DNA from: Paludibacter jiangxiensis
GTDB taxonomy: Bacteria; Bacteroidota; Bacteroidia; Bacteroidales; Paludibacteraceae
Length of the DNA stretch: 64,000 bases
Reading direction: 5' to 3'
Assembly (NCBI RefSeq): GCF_001618385.1
Contig: NZ_BDCR01000004.1
Coordinates: forward strand, 806,001 to 870,000
Shown here: in pieces, positions 1-8,800 of the stretch
Position numbering within the stretch: the first letter of the stretch is position 1
Layout of the letters: every line of letters starts with the position of its first letter
Translations under genes and position numbers: made by a program
The notes under the pieces: generated by a model
Databases searched by the model: none
Told to the model about the DNA's origin: nothing
What the model saw: the letters and a program-made list of their open reading frames with translations, nothing else

Positions 1-533
1 AAACTACTATCGGTCTTGATCACAGCTTCAGAATTATTAGCGTTTTTAGTGCCGGTTGCAACCAGAACATATCCGCCATCTGCTGTTTTCCGACAAGAGG
101 TGTAATAAGTTAACTGGAATGCATATTTATTTAGATATATCTTACTTTGATTTTCAAAAAAAACAGGCTTTGTCTTAAATGTAACCAATGTCGATTTTAC
201 GGACAAATCCGCACTGACTGCTCTGATCGTAATTTTCTGATCCGTATTGGGTTTAAGTCCATATACACTATAATAATTATCCGTAATTCCATGAATAGCC
301 ATCGTATCATTCACAAGTATATCATAATGGTTAGCATGAGAAGATGCCGTCCAGGTAAGATATACGCCCATATCCGACACCGAAAAGACTTTCACTGCAA
401 AATCGCCAACAGTCGTCACATTCTGAGATGTCGGAACAACAGGCTCCACGGCAGGCAGATATTCATTACACGAAATAAATACGAATGTAAGAATGAGCAC
501 TATCAGGTATTTTATAGCATTTATCATTGTCAT
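1..533 (-). CDS. FN3-domain lipoprotein, 3' end beyond the window
   Basis: I translated this frame by hand. It stays open from an ATG at 533 down to base 1, so about 177 residues are visible and the C-terminus is missing. The N-terminus is a lipoprotein signal peptide ending FISC, with the lipidated Cys followed by Asn. Residues of about 40-115 read as a fibronectin type III fold (LTWTASSHANHYDI, YYSVYGLKPNTDQ, ITIRAVSAD). The last visible part (TADGGYVLVATGT) resembles blade-like repeats of secreted beta-propeller proteins. An ATG two codons downstream (527) is an alternative start. It lies 13 bp after the kelch lipoprotein gene and is probably cotranscribed with it. A cell-surface or periplasmic role is inferred; no substrate can be named. 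Confidence 0.75.
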   Translation of the reverse strand, partial: MTMINAIKYLIVLILTFVFISCNEYLPAVEPVVPTSQNVTTVGDFAVKVFSVSDMGVYLTWTASSHANHYDILVNDTMAIHGITDNYYSVYGLKPNTDQKITIRAVSADLSVKSTLVTFKTKPVFFENQSKIYLNKYAFQLTYYTSCRKTADGGYVLVATGTKNANNSEAVIKTDSS

Positions 534-546
534 GCTAACGATTAAT

Positions 547-2202
547 TTATGGGGTTACAACAATGTTGTAATACAGACTGTTATAATATTCATACGCGAA
601 TCCGACATATAATTTGTCATTATAAAAATAGGTTGGCAATTTTGAATATTCAAATGGGATGTTCGGATTAGCATTGTATCTGTTTCTCAACGTCCAGCTA
701 TCGGTTGTCAGATTATATGCCCAGGTGTCGGTTAAGTTAATTTGGGCTCCTTCAAGGTAAGTATATCCTCCGGACAAATAAATTGTTCCGTTTTGATACA
801 AAAGTGTGCTTGAATTGCGAAAGATTGGGCCACCATTCAACGTACTAATTTTCTGCCATTGATCTGTAAAGACATTATATTGATACAGCTCCCTGTTACC
901 TGTAAACACATACCCATAATTTGGAGAAGCACAACTTGCAATGGCATAGGTTGCCAGATAAGTGCTTAAATCTTTTTTCTGAAGCCATTTTCTTGTCACA
1001 AAATCATATTCCCAGAAATCCGGTGCTACATCCATACCATATCCGCTACTGCCTCCGCCCATATAAAGCTTGTCGCCCACAACAAAAGCAAACGTTTTGG
1101 AGCCGGCTTTCCCCGGGTAACGTGTTTCTACCGTCCAATTATCGATAACATCATCATACCTCCACAATTCCATTCTGGAATTCGAAGAATCGAACTTATT
1201 ACTTACATTCGGGAGTATATAGCTTTTACCTCCATAAACAAAGGAGGCATCATTAATCCAGGATACAGATTCGGTAACATCTGCAGGATCCGGCAATTTA
1301 TTTTTGCGCATCCAAACCTTGGATTCAAGATCATAAACAATGACAGAATAAGCGGGTTGACGATAAACATAGTAAACTTTACTTCCGAGCTTAAAACAAG
1401 TACGCAATGCTCCATAACTATACCAGGAAGATGATGGTGGTGTTATATTTTCTATGACCGAGCTACCCGGATAACTTCTCAATTTACTATTCACCAGGTA
1501 TTTTACACCATTTATATAAACGGATACGGTATAATCACCTGCAGCCAGATTTTCGGGAATCACCGGTTGACACCACGAAACCCCATCGGTCATAGTTCCG
1601 GAAGAGCTTAAAGAAGCGGGAAGAGTTATATTATCATTGAGCTTAACGACTACAGAACTGGAAGAAGGAATAAACTTCGTATAATGAACATTGAGTGAGA
1701 CCGATTTACCTTTTAAAGGTGTTGAACCAATTCCCTGACCTTCGTCAGTATAGTAGCTATCAATTCCGGAACTGTAAAAATCGATATACTTTATACCGAA
1801 ATCCGTATTATTAAAATCCGAAGACAAATAGACTACCTTGTATGAGGACGAATAAACATTTTTGTCCGATTCGAGTACCGCTCTCACCTTATAATCATGA
1901 TATTGCGTAGGCATCTTTATTTTCACCCAGGATGAATCCAATCTGTTTTCTGACAAGTTCAAATCATAGGTAAAATGATTATTCATATCTGTAAGCTCAT
2001 AAAAATCAAGATAGTATTTATGAAATGATGTCCCTGCCCCCTGATCGGTTTTAATTCCAATAACACAGGAGTCCTTTGAAAGAGTTTTTACACTAATAAT
2101 CGAAATGGAAGGAGTCTCGAAATCTTCATAAATCTTCTTACAACCATGAAGTACCAATGAAAGTAAAATAATTACGGCAGGAATGAGAAGCGTTTTTTTC
2201 AT
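547..2202 (-). CDS. Kelch-repeat (galactose-oxidase-like propeller) lipoprotein
   Basis: The protein has 551 residues from the ATG at 2202. An upstream in-frame ATG at 2223 would put seven residues before a clear signal peptide, so I prefer 2202. The signal ends LHGC, a lipobox, so the protein is an outer-membrane or periplasmic lipoprotein. Residues of about 30-130 look like a beta-sandwich. About 155-245 read as an IPT/TIG-like domain (LAAGDYTVSVYINGVKY). The C-terminal half carries kelch blades (GDKLYMGGGSSG, DFWEYDFVTRKW, NGTIYLSGGYTY, DTWAYNLTTDSW). Kelch propellers bind proteins or glycans; which applies here is unknown. It shares a likely transcript with the FN3 lipoprotein downstream and has a -7-like box at 2254-2261. 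Confidence 0.8.
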   Translation of the reverse strand: MKKTLLIPAVIILLSLVLHGCKKIYEDFETPSISIISVKTLSKDSCVIGIKTDQGAGTSFHKYYLDFYELTDMNNHFTYDLNLSENRLDSSWVKIKMPTQYHDYKVRAVLESDKNVYSSSYKVVYLSSDFNNTDFGIKYIDFYSSGIDSYYTDEGQGIGSTPLKGKSVSLNVHYTKFIPSSSSVVVKLNDNITLPASLSSSGTMTDGVSWCQPVIPENLAAGDYTVSVYINGVKYLVNSKLRSYPGSSVIENITPPSSSWYSYGALRTCFKLGSKVYYVYRQPAYSVIVYDLESKVWMRKNKLPDPADVTESVSWINDASFVYGGKSYILPNVSNKFDSSNSRMELWRYDDVIDNWTVETRYPGKAGSKTFAFVVGDKLYMGGGSSGYGMDVAPDFWEYDFVTRKWLQKKDLSTYLATYAIASCASPNYGYVFTGNRELYQYNVFTDQWQKISTLNGGPIFRNSSTLLYQNGTIYLSGGYTYLEGAQINLTDTWAYNLTTDSWTLRNRYNANPNIPFEYSKLPTYFYNDKLYVGFAYEYYNSLYYNIVVTP

Positions 2203-2253
2203 GGTTAAAGAGAAAAGATACATTTTCAGTTTTCAATACAAAAAATATAAAAA

Positions 2254-2261
2254 CAAAGATA
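2254..2261 (-). promoter_or_regulatory. Bacteroidetes-type -7 box TATCTTTG
   Basis: On the minus strand this reads TATCTTTG, matching the Bacteroidetes housekeeping -7 consensus TAnnTTTG. It lies about 50 bp upstream of the kelch lipoprotein start in A/T-rich DNA. The match is by eye and no -33 element is clear. Confidence 0.5.
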
Positions 2262-2367
2262 GATATTTTTTTATTGCCATATAAATATTTTTTTCTCAAA
2301 AAAAAACAAAAAACTCAGATCCAAACCAACACAATACCAACCACAACCAAATACGATGGCTTTTTTC

Positions 2368-2375
2368 TACCTTTG
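2368..2375 (+). promoter_or_regulatory. Bacteroidetes-type -7 box TACCTTTG
   Basis: TACCTTTG followed by GCA and an A-run fits the TAnnTTTG -7 consensus. It lies only 15 bp before the ATG at 2390, so the leader of the nucleosidase gene would be very short. Confidence 0.55.
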
Positions 2376-2389
2376 CAAAAAAATAATTT

Positions 2390-2941
2390 ATGAATATTCT
2401 TGTCACCTATGCCATCCCACAGGAACGCGTTGCCGTATTTTTCCCCGGTTGCTCCATCACTTACTGCGAAACAGGAGTTGGAAAAGTAAACGCATTATTG
2501 GCTGTTATTGATGCAATCGGGATACAAAAGCCCGATTTAATACTCAATATCGGCACTGCGGGTTCGGTCGACCGTGACGTGGATTCAATCGTAATTTGCG
2601 ACACATTTGTGGACAGGGACATGAAGAAATGCAAGGATTTTGGAGTTACCTATCACCTTGATTTCAAAGAAGAACTACAGAACATTCCCATCATCGAACA
2701 CTGGGATAAGAACAATACCTGCAATACGGGAGACTCGTTCGTCACCCGCGTAATTGATGAAGCAGACGCTTTTGATATGGAAAACTTCGCCGTAGCTGCA
2801 TTGTGTAAACGACGCCACATCCCATTCGTTTCCGTGAAATACATTACCGACAAAATCGGAGAAAATTCGGTTAAACACTGGGAAGACAAACTGGAAGATG
2901 CCCAAAAGGGACTTCAGGCTTTCTTCCATAGCCAGAAATGA
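2390..2941 (+). CDS. 5'-methylthioadenosine/SAH nucleosidase-like protein (PNP_UDP family)
   Basis: The 183-residue product belongs to the nucleoside phosphorylase/MTAN superfamily, which cleaves the N-glycosidic bond of methylthioadenosine, S-adenosylhomocysteine or related nucleosides in the cytosol. Visible signatures are the early GVGKVNA segment, the LILNIGTAGSV strand-loop, and the C-terminal DMENFAVAALC block, whose Met-Glu pair binds ribose in MTAN, followed by a VKYITDK strand carrying the general-acid Asp. At 183 residues it is shorter than E. coli MTAN (about 230), so substrate range is uncertain. If it cleaves SAH, this genome has a second SAH-removal route besides the ahcY in this window. 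It stands alone, with its own -7-like box at 2368. Confidence 0.8.
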   Translation: MNILVTYAIPQERVAVFFPGCSITYCETGVGKVNALLAVIDAIGIQKPDLILNIGTAGSVDRDVDSIVICDTFVDRDMKKCKDFGVTYHLDFKEELQNIPIIEHWDKNNTCNTGDSFVTRVIDEADAFDMENFAVAALCKRRHIPFVSVKYITDKIGENSVKHWEDKLEDAQKGLQAFFHSQK

Positions 2942-3190
2942 GTTTCATTTGCAGCAGGAAGCGGTGCTTGCTCAATTCTCACCAGCAACAGAGCCATACT
3001 CAGAACCAATCGGATTGACACGTTACGTAGAACCTGAACAAAAATAACTCCGTCCTTCAGGGCGGAGTCTCCGAGCCCTTATCCTATTCGGGCTTTAGCC
3101 CTGATGCTTTAGTGTTCTACCCCAAACCCCTACAGGGGCTTCAATCTGCCTGTTAGAACCGATTTCATTTCTCAAACTTTCCTGTTTGCA
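2942..3190. repeat. Palindromic intergenic repeat, copy 1 (upstream of DUF559 stop)
   Basis: Non-coding. From about 3045 it carries the hairpin ACTCCG-(T)CC-TTCA-GG(G)-CGGAGT (3047-3068), then GGGC-TTTA-GCCC, then CCCC-TACA-GGGG. The block to about 3190, ending in a CTCAAACTTTCCTGTTTGCAC segment, is nearly identical to 3825-3980. The part before 3045 shares a CAGAGCCATAC-CAGAACC motif with about 4978-5000. Confidence 0.8.
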
Positions 3191-3235
3191 CCGCCCCAAA
3201 GTTCTTTTAAGGAAATAGAAAATCAGGAACTCTGT

Positions 3236-3595
3236 TTATTGACGATCCAGCTCATATAATTTCTGCTTAATTTTCCTTATTACTTTGTCAATATCATCGA
3301 ACACTTCCTCATTTCGAAAGCGAATGACAGTAATACCCAAACGCTCAAGTTCTGCAGTACGTCCGTCATCATAATCTGTTTGGGATGCATGAACTTGACC
3401 GTCTACTTCTATAACCAGCTTAGCCGGATGACAATAAAAATCGGCAATAAAAATATCAATCGGATGCTGTGGCTTAAACCGAACTCCCAATTGATTGCGC
3501 CTGAGTTTCTCCCAAAGCATCATTTCCGCCTGAGTCATATTTTCCCGTAACTCTTTTGCCTTTGCAAAAATCGAGGGCAAAGCATTGTAATACAT
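3236..3595 (-). CDS. DUF559 (Vsr-like) endonuclease-domain protein
   Basis: From the ATG at 3595 the product has 119 residues. The frame is open upstream to 3670, but that extension translates repeat DNA, and DUF559 proteins typically begin with a short Tyr/Asn-rich stretch like the one here. The family shares the PD-(D/E)xK-like fold of very-short-patch-repair nucleases. Visible signatures: MTQAEMMLWEKLR, the basic RFKPQHPIDIFIADFYCH with the catalytic-type Asp, VIEVDGQVHA (E-x-D), and VIRFRNEEVFDDID near the C-terminus. It lacks the zinc-binding features of true Vsr. The gene is sandwiched between palindromic repeats (3045-3190, 3636-3818, 3825-4090) and has no functional neighbour. Nicking or recombination activity is inferred from the fold only. 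Confidence 0.8.
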   Translation of the reverse strand: MYYNALPSIFAKAKELRENMTQAEMMLWEKLRRNQLGVRFKPQHPIDIFIADFYCHPAKLVIEVDGQVHASQTDYDDGRTAELERLGITVIRFRNEEVFDDIDKVIRKIKQKLYELDRQ

Positions 3596-3635
3596 GGTAT
3601 GTTCTACCGTATTCTTTTGAAGCATCGGTGTAAGA

Positions 3636-4090
3636 TTTAGTTCAACCCCAAACCCCTGCAGGGGCTTCAATCTGCCTGTAAAAAAACAATCTCATTTATC
3701 AAACTTTCCTGTTTGCACTGTCTCCAAGTCCCCTGTAGGGGATTTAGGGGTAAGCTATGCTATTCCACACTAACATCTCTACTTAGCACGAATCAGGAAA
3801 CCCACGCTAGCGAAGAGAAACATAACTCCGTCCTTCAGGGCGGAGTCTACAAGACCTTATCCTATTCGGGCTTTAGCCCTGATGCTTTAGTGTTCTACCC
3901 CAAACCCCTACAGGGGCTTCAATCTGCCTAAGAAAAACAATCTCATTTCTCAAACTCTCCTGTTTGCACTGTCCCCAAGTCCCCTGTAGGGGAATTGAAA
4001 ATCAGCGAAGCTAAATAGGGGTAAATTATGCCATTCCACACTAGCTTATCTCTACTTTGTACGGATCAGGAGATCCGCGCTAGCGGAGTC
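3636..4090. repeat. Tandem palindromic repeats, copies 2 and 3
   Basis: Two successive, partly degenerate copies of the same element. Copy 2 is about 3636-3818 and copy 3 about 3821-4090. Each contains CCCAAACCCCTACAGGGGC (CTGCAGGGGC in copy 2), a short spacer with TCAAACT-TCCTGTTTGCACTGT, then the inverted counterpart AAGTCCCCTGTAGGGG. Each copy can therefore fold as a long imperfect hairpin of roughly 100 nt. Each ends in a second motif near GATCAGGAGATCCGCGCTAGCG, itself two palindromes (GGATC-AGGA-GATCC and CGCTAGCG). The whole 3671-4155 gap is explained by these repeats; I see no gene in it. Confidence 0.85.
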
Positions 4091-4155
4091 ATCAGGGGTA
4101 TATTCTTTGTTGCAGAAGGTAAATGTATCATTGTTCATACAGAAATCTAGTTTAA

Positions 4156-4626
4156 TCACCGGCTTACCGATTGGTGCGACTGGATTACCTTCCACTGATT
4201 ATCTATTTTCTCGTAAACAAACGACCAGTCAAATTTTGTAGCAACGACAGAGCCATTCTTCAATTCAATCTGCGATTCACCGCTAGCAGTCAACAACGCA
4301 ATAGATTCGGACAATACCGTAATCTTCTCTTTCTGCACGGTGATGTGCTGTCCGGCCACACCCGAAGATCGTGACTTGAGCAAATCAATCAACTCATCAT
4401 ACTTCTCATAATAAGTGCCGCCAACAATAAAACCTGCACTATGCTTGTCATCCACACCTGTGGTAAGTTTATTATAGTCCAGATTTTCTCCAGCCTTAAT
4501 CATTTCATGAAAAATTGAGTCCACCCGGGTTTCAATTGCTTTTGATGAAGGTTTTTGTCCGCTCACATTGCAGACATATCCCAACGAAAAAAATCCCAAT
4601 CAGACAATGAGTATTGCTTTTTTCAT
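4156..4626 (-). pseudogene. DUF4440/SnoaL-like secreted protein with in-frame TGA
   Basis: Starting from the ATG at 4626, the minus strand reads M-K-K-A-I-L-I-V, then TGA (4602-4600), then continues in frame as L-G-F-F-S-L-G-Y-V with no other stop to 4156. Together the two parts make a normal signal peptide followed by a roughly 130-residue NTF2-like (SnoaL/DUF4440) domain, with the typical C-terminal FDWSFVYEKIDNQWKVIQSHQS strand pair. A single substitution of a sense codon to TGA inside the signal sequence explains this best. Otherwise translation would have to restart at the TTG at 4599 and yield 147 residues with a damaged export signal. The start codon lies inside the structured repeat at 4624-4736. 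Function is unknown; many family members bind small ligands. Confidence 0.7.
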
Positions 4627-4736
4627 ACGATAATAATTTATTTTTTAAAGGTCGTATGTAACTTCATGTTGCTGAAATTATTTCCCGATAGCTATCAGGA
4701 ACCCTTGAGCGTTGTAAAGCAACATGTTCGTTTCAT
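4624..4736 (-). repeat. Structured leader repeat, copy 1 (start codon in stem)
   Basis: A 113 nt segment, read on the minus strand, begins ATGAAACGAACATGTTGC and ends at the start codon of the DUF4440 gene. It matches 58502-58613 closely at both ends. Stem A pairs 4719-4726 with 4665-4672 (GCAACATG/CATGTTGC). Stem B pairs 4652-4658 with 4624-4630 (TCGTATG/CATACGA) and includes the start codon. A 13-codon upstream ORF begins at 4736 and stops at a TGA ending at 4695. See findings. Confidence 0.7.
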
Positions 4737-4797
4737 ACCATTTTTTTATTAGAAGGATGAACAGGTATTACGCATTTAAGAATTACATAATTAGATA

Positions 4798-5175
4798 AGA
4801 GGCTTCCGCCCCTATGCCCCCTACTTCCTTTTTGTCCCCTCCCTTTCGGTCGGGATGTTCCACTTAAACTAAAAAGGAAGCAAAAAAATTCAAGGCTATG
4901 CATGGTTGCTCACGCGATGCATTAACTCCGTTGATTTTCAATTTGCGCGAGAGCAGTATCCTATTTCTACATCGGCAGAGCCATACGCAGAACCTCAACC
5001 CGTTTTACACGCTACTCAGAACCAGAGGAACATAAATCGAAAATGGACAATCTAGTGCCAGTTTTGCTCTTTCTATTAAATCAAAAACATTGCCGGTTTC
5101 AGCAACCTATATATTGATGGAATTTTCCGGATATATACCTCCGCTTGGTTTGCTCATGCGATTACATCGCGTGAA
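4798..5175. repeat. Intergenic repeat with GGAAG/CTTCC hairpin
   Basis: This non-coding stretch begins GGCTTCCGCCCC. It contains the complementary pair CTTCCTTTTT (about 4829) and AAAAAGGAAG (about 4871), then TTCAAGGCTATG. The same architecture recurs at about 10757-10840. TCACGCGATG (4910-4919) and CATCGCGTGA (5165-5174) form a perfect 10 bp inverted repeat 245 bp apart. I see no open frame of interest. Confidence 0.6.
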
Positions 5176-5197
5176 CGGAAGTCTTTTTTCTTTTCAT

Positions 5198-5650
5198 TTA
5201 TTCTCTTGGTAATCCGAACTTAATAGGAATCGTATATTTCATTGATATAGGCTGACCTGTTTTTATGGCAGGTTTCCATTTTGGCATTAACGAAAGTACC
5301 CTTATCGCCTCATTATCCAGATCTCCTCTTACTCCTTTAACTATTGTGATATTTGTAATCTTACCGGTTTTGTATACTACAAAACGGATTATGACGGTTC
5401 CTTCTACTCGATCTTTCCAAGCAGATTCCGGATATCGTAAATGGGAGGAAATAAATTGAAAACATTTTTCTTTTCCACCTGGAAATTCAGGCATAGTATC
5501 CACAATACAAATTGTATCTATACCGTTTGTTTCATGTTCAATGCCATTGATCACAATTTTATGATACTTGTTGGTTGGTGTCTGTGCATACAATAACCCC
5601 ACAACACTTATAAGACACGGGATAATAACTTTTTTCATATATTTCTGCAT
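5198..5650 (-). CDS. Small secreted TonB C-terminal domain protein
   Basis: From the ATG at 5650 the product has 150 residues; an ATG at 5638 is also possible. The open frame reaches 5785, but that extension translates repeat DNA. A signal peptide (IIPCLISVVGLLYAQ) replaces the usual TonB transmembrane anchor and Pro-rich linker. Residues of about 55-148 are a TonB-C domain: MPEFPGGKEKC, LRYPESAWKDRVEGTVIIR, LDNEAIRVLSLMPKWKPA, then a closing YTIPIKFGLP strand. Such short exported TonB-C proteins are common in Bacteroidota and often have no assigned role; energising an outer-membrane transporter is unlikely without the anchor. There is no functional neighbour, and it is flanked by repeats. 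Confidence 0.8.
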   Translation of the reverse strand: MQKYMKKVIIPCLISVVGLLYAQTPTNKYHKIVINGIEHETNGIDTICIVDTMPEFPGGKEKCFQFISSHLRYPESAWKDRVEGTVIIRFVVYKTGKITNITIVKGVRGDLDNEAIRVLSLMPKWKPAIKTGQPISMKYTIPIKFGLPRE

Positions 5651-5654
5651 TTTC

Positions 5655-5815
5655 CTACTCGATATATTCTCACGATGCCCTCTTAGCACAAGCCTAAGCG
5701 AAGCGGGGCACTGTCCCCAAGTCCCCGGCTGGCGCAGAGCTCTGCTCTGTGCCCATGCCATACTAAATTCTTTCATGATTAGCACGGATCAGGAGATCCG
5801 CGCTAGCGGAGAAAC
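5655..5815. repeat. Palindromic intergenic repeat, copy 4 (fragment)
   Basis: This contains CTGTCCCCAAGTCCCC and ends with TAGCACGGATCAGGAGATCC then GCGCTAGCGGAG. Both also occur in the 3636-4090 repeats (around 3785 and 4065). The GGATC-AGGA-GATCC and CGCTAGCG palindromes are intact. It ends immediately before the stop codon of the YobI-like gene, so it could also act as that gene's 3' hairpin. Confidence 0.7.
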
Positions 5816-8800
5816 TTATCTTATATTTTTTGAAACAATCCGGATCATATCATCTTCGATCTTAGGTTCATATGTAAAATTATATTTCCACAAGAACTGA
5901 GAAAGCAGTAGATTGTGTTTGTTGTTTTCAAATTTTGGTCGTTTACCTTTTTGTAATGCGATTTTAGCATAATCTCCTCCTAATTGGGTTAATCCTTCAA
6001 CCACGAACTCTTCATCATACGTAGACGTGATGCATTTCTGTGTAAAGAGAGTGAGTTTATATTCTTGATTTGTACTATTCTTCAATAATTCAATCACGAG
6101 TTCTTTGCTCAGTTTAATCTCTTGTTGGGTACTTAGTATTTTGCAGACTGTTGTAGCTAATTGGGGTTGCTTATCTACTATTTCTATCGATAGGGTATAA
6201 ATTATGGTTAGTCTTTCATTTTGTGTAAGGCGATCATTTTGCAGTAGTTTTAAGGCAATATTCGGTTTGAGGTCTAACTCTTTAATTAGAAAAAAATAGC
6301 TGCTTTTATTCTCTAAAATAAAATCAATTGTTTGATTTTTAAAATGATCTTCTATGAGCTGATAATTATGTAGATTAAATTCTATTCCTTTCGTTTCAAT
6401 CAGATATTGAACTCGGACTTCTTCTAATTGAGTAAAATCAGTATCATTAAAAGTTTGATCAAAAGCCTTCCTGATATTCTTATAAACTTGCAACGATAAT
6501 TGATTCGTATTAATCAATAAAGCAAATAAAAGTTTCCCATGTTTTTCTGAGATGTAATCTCTTATTGAATGTAATGCTAATATTTCATTATTGAGTTCTA
6601 TAAAATGGATTAGATCTACCGATATTTTTATTTCACCATCCTCAGGAAAAGTATAAAGTGCAATATTATTCCATGTTGGGGAAATAATATTACTTCTTAA
6701 AGCCAAATCCCAGTATTCTTCATCTATATCATTAATATCATCTATTTTATTCTCTTGCTTTGATAAATAATACAGTTTTGTTTCTTCTTGAATATCTGGA
6801 TTATTAATGATCTCAGCGTTAATAGTCGATGATTCGTGAATACTTGTAGACGGAAAAACATTTTCCAAGCAATCGGTTATATTAGCATCTACATATTCCC
6901 ATAATTTCACATTATCAGAATCCATTATAGCAGTATAACTGGCTTTTGAATACAAAGCTTCATACGATGGATTAAATGCTTTGAGAATGGCTAATATATT
7001 ATCATTAGTTAATTGATAGAAATAACCATCAACTACATATTGCAAGCACTCAACGACTAATCTTTCTGATAGTACGAGATTTTGATATTTGATATTCAGT
7101 TCTTTCGTTATAAATTTAAAGTTATTCAAACTATTTTCGCTGGGTTGTTGAGAAATAAAATCAAATCGGGTTGATATATACGTTTTGAATTCTTCAGTCT
7201 TGTAACTTTCAATCTTAGATTGAGGAAAGAATTTCAATAAAATCTCAAAATTGAGATTGGCAAGTTCTTGGTCTTGCTGTTTTTTTATGGCAACCATAAA
7301 AAACTTATTCCAAGAATTTAATAGTTCATTAAAGAAAGGCGTAGCATCTAATCCTTGTTCATAATATGCCTTGATGAAATCGAATGATTTTCCTTTTTTT
7401 ACGTATTCTACAATGTTACTTGATTGTTGCACATATTGATCTTTGGTATTTACGAGAAAATGAACCAAATCAATGTTCAACATGGATCCTGTAGAAAAGC
7501 TGGCATCCAGCAGTTGTTCAATAACGGCTTCAGGCTTATGAATGTGATAGTGATACTCTTTCTTTCTTCCACAATTAGCACCCAATACAAATGCCTTATC
7601 TGAGATTGTCATTGTTCCGGGATAGAAATAGGATATATAATCGTAATAATCTTCATCGATATAGCCATTGCGTAATAGGAAAGAGATTAAATGGCTATCT
7701 TCTACCTCATGGAAAAAAGCTTCTGCCGAATACTGCTGAAGAATCTGACCCAACGATTGAGATTTGATTTCTATAATAGATAAATCAAGTTTTTTTATGT
7801 CTGTGTTTATTTCATCTACTCGTTTTGGAATCAATGATACCCGCTGTTGATATGTATAATTGGGATCGACCTCTTTTTCTATAGTTTGGAATTTTGTTTC
7901 TAAGCTTACAAAATCTCTATTACTTCTCCAGTAGTACTGAAAATCGTTGTTCATCAGCTTATTGAATAAAGAAGGGTCTTTGGCTACCTCTGCTAATAAA
8001 TGCTTCTTACTTGAATCATAGGATTCAGAAAATGCAAAAATTGAGGGATGATGAATGGAATAATGAAATATATAGTATTTTCTAAGTTCTTCTTGAGAAA
8101 AAGCCTGATATTGGGTTTGAATCTTTACTAACTCTGCTTTTAAAGCATCACGTTGTTTCTCTTTTGAAGCTATCGAACTTTTAATATATTTTTCTTTATT
8201 GGAAATAGCATCGTAAACAATCCCTTTCTGATTGTGCAGCGAAGCAAAACCTTTCGGATAGTAGTTTTTATATATAATCATGGCCAATAACTTCTTTTGC
8301 TCTAATTGGTCCGCTAATCTATAGCGATATTGCTTGTATTCATTGACGATATTCAATAAAAGGCGCATATCATCTATGTAAAAGCCAAGCTCTTTGCAAA
8401 CCTGATCGGAGATATCCGAATCGGTCTCAGGAATAATCTTATGCAATGAATCCCTCAGTTTTTCGCAAGAGTTGGAGGGATTAATTATCGGTATTACGGT
8501 TACTATATAATCGAAGAATTTGGTACGGGATGAATCATTGAAGATATCATCTTTCACCGCGTAGATAAAGGTGATTTTTCGTGTTCTGTCAGGATTAATT
8601 GCCTTAGATCTGTTGAGTAATTGGTTTAGCTCCCTTAGCTTTAAAAAGATATGATGGGTGGCAAAGCGATCCAGATCTTCAATTATAACAACATTATAGT
8701 TAGTTACTTCAAAGAAGTATATAATTTCATCCAGGTGTTTATTGAAAATAGAAGTATTTTCAGCCAGATCAATTTCTCCGTCTTTTAGATTTATCTTATT

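Noticed and set aside
147-545. 132-codon open frame on the plus strand
   Set aside because: It is antisense to the FN3 lipoprotein, whose frame is open to the window edge with a signal peptide and FN3 pattern.
3713-3931. 72-codon open frame inside the palindromic repeats
   Set aside because: It translates repeat DNA, and the same string appears in other copies with broken frames.
3045-4090. CRISPR array
   Set aside because: The copies are about 180-270 bp long, degenerate and few, with no short direct repeats and regular spacers and no cas genes nearby.
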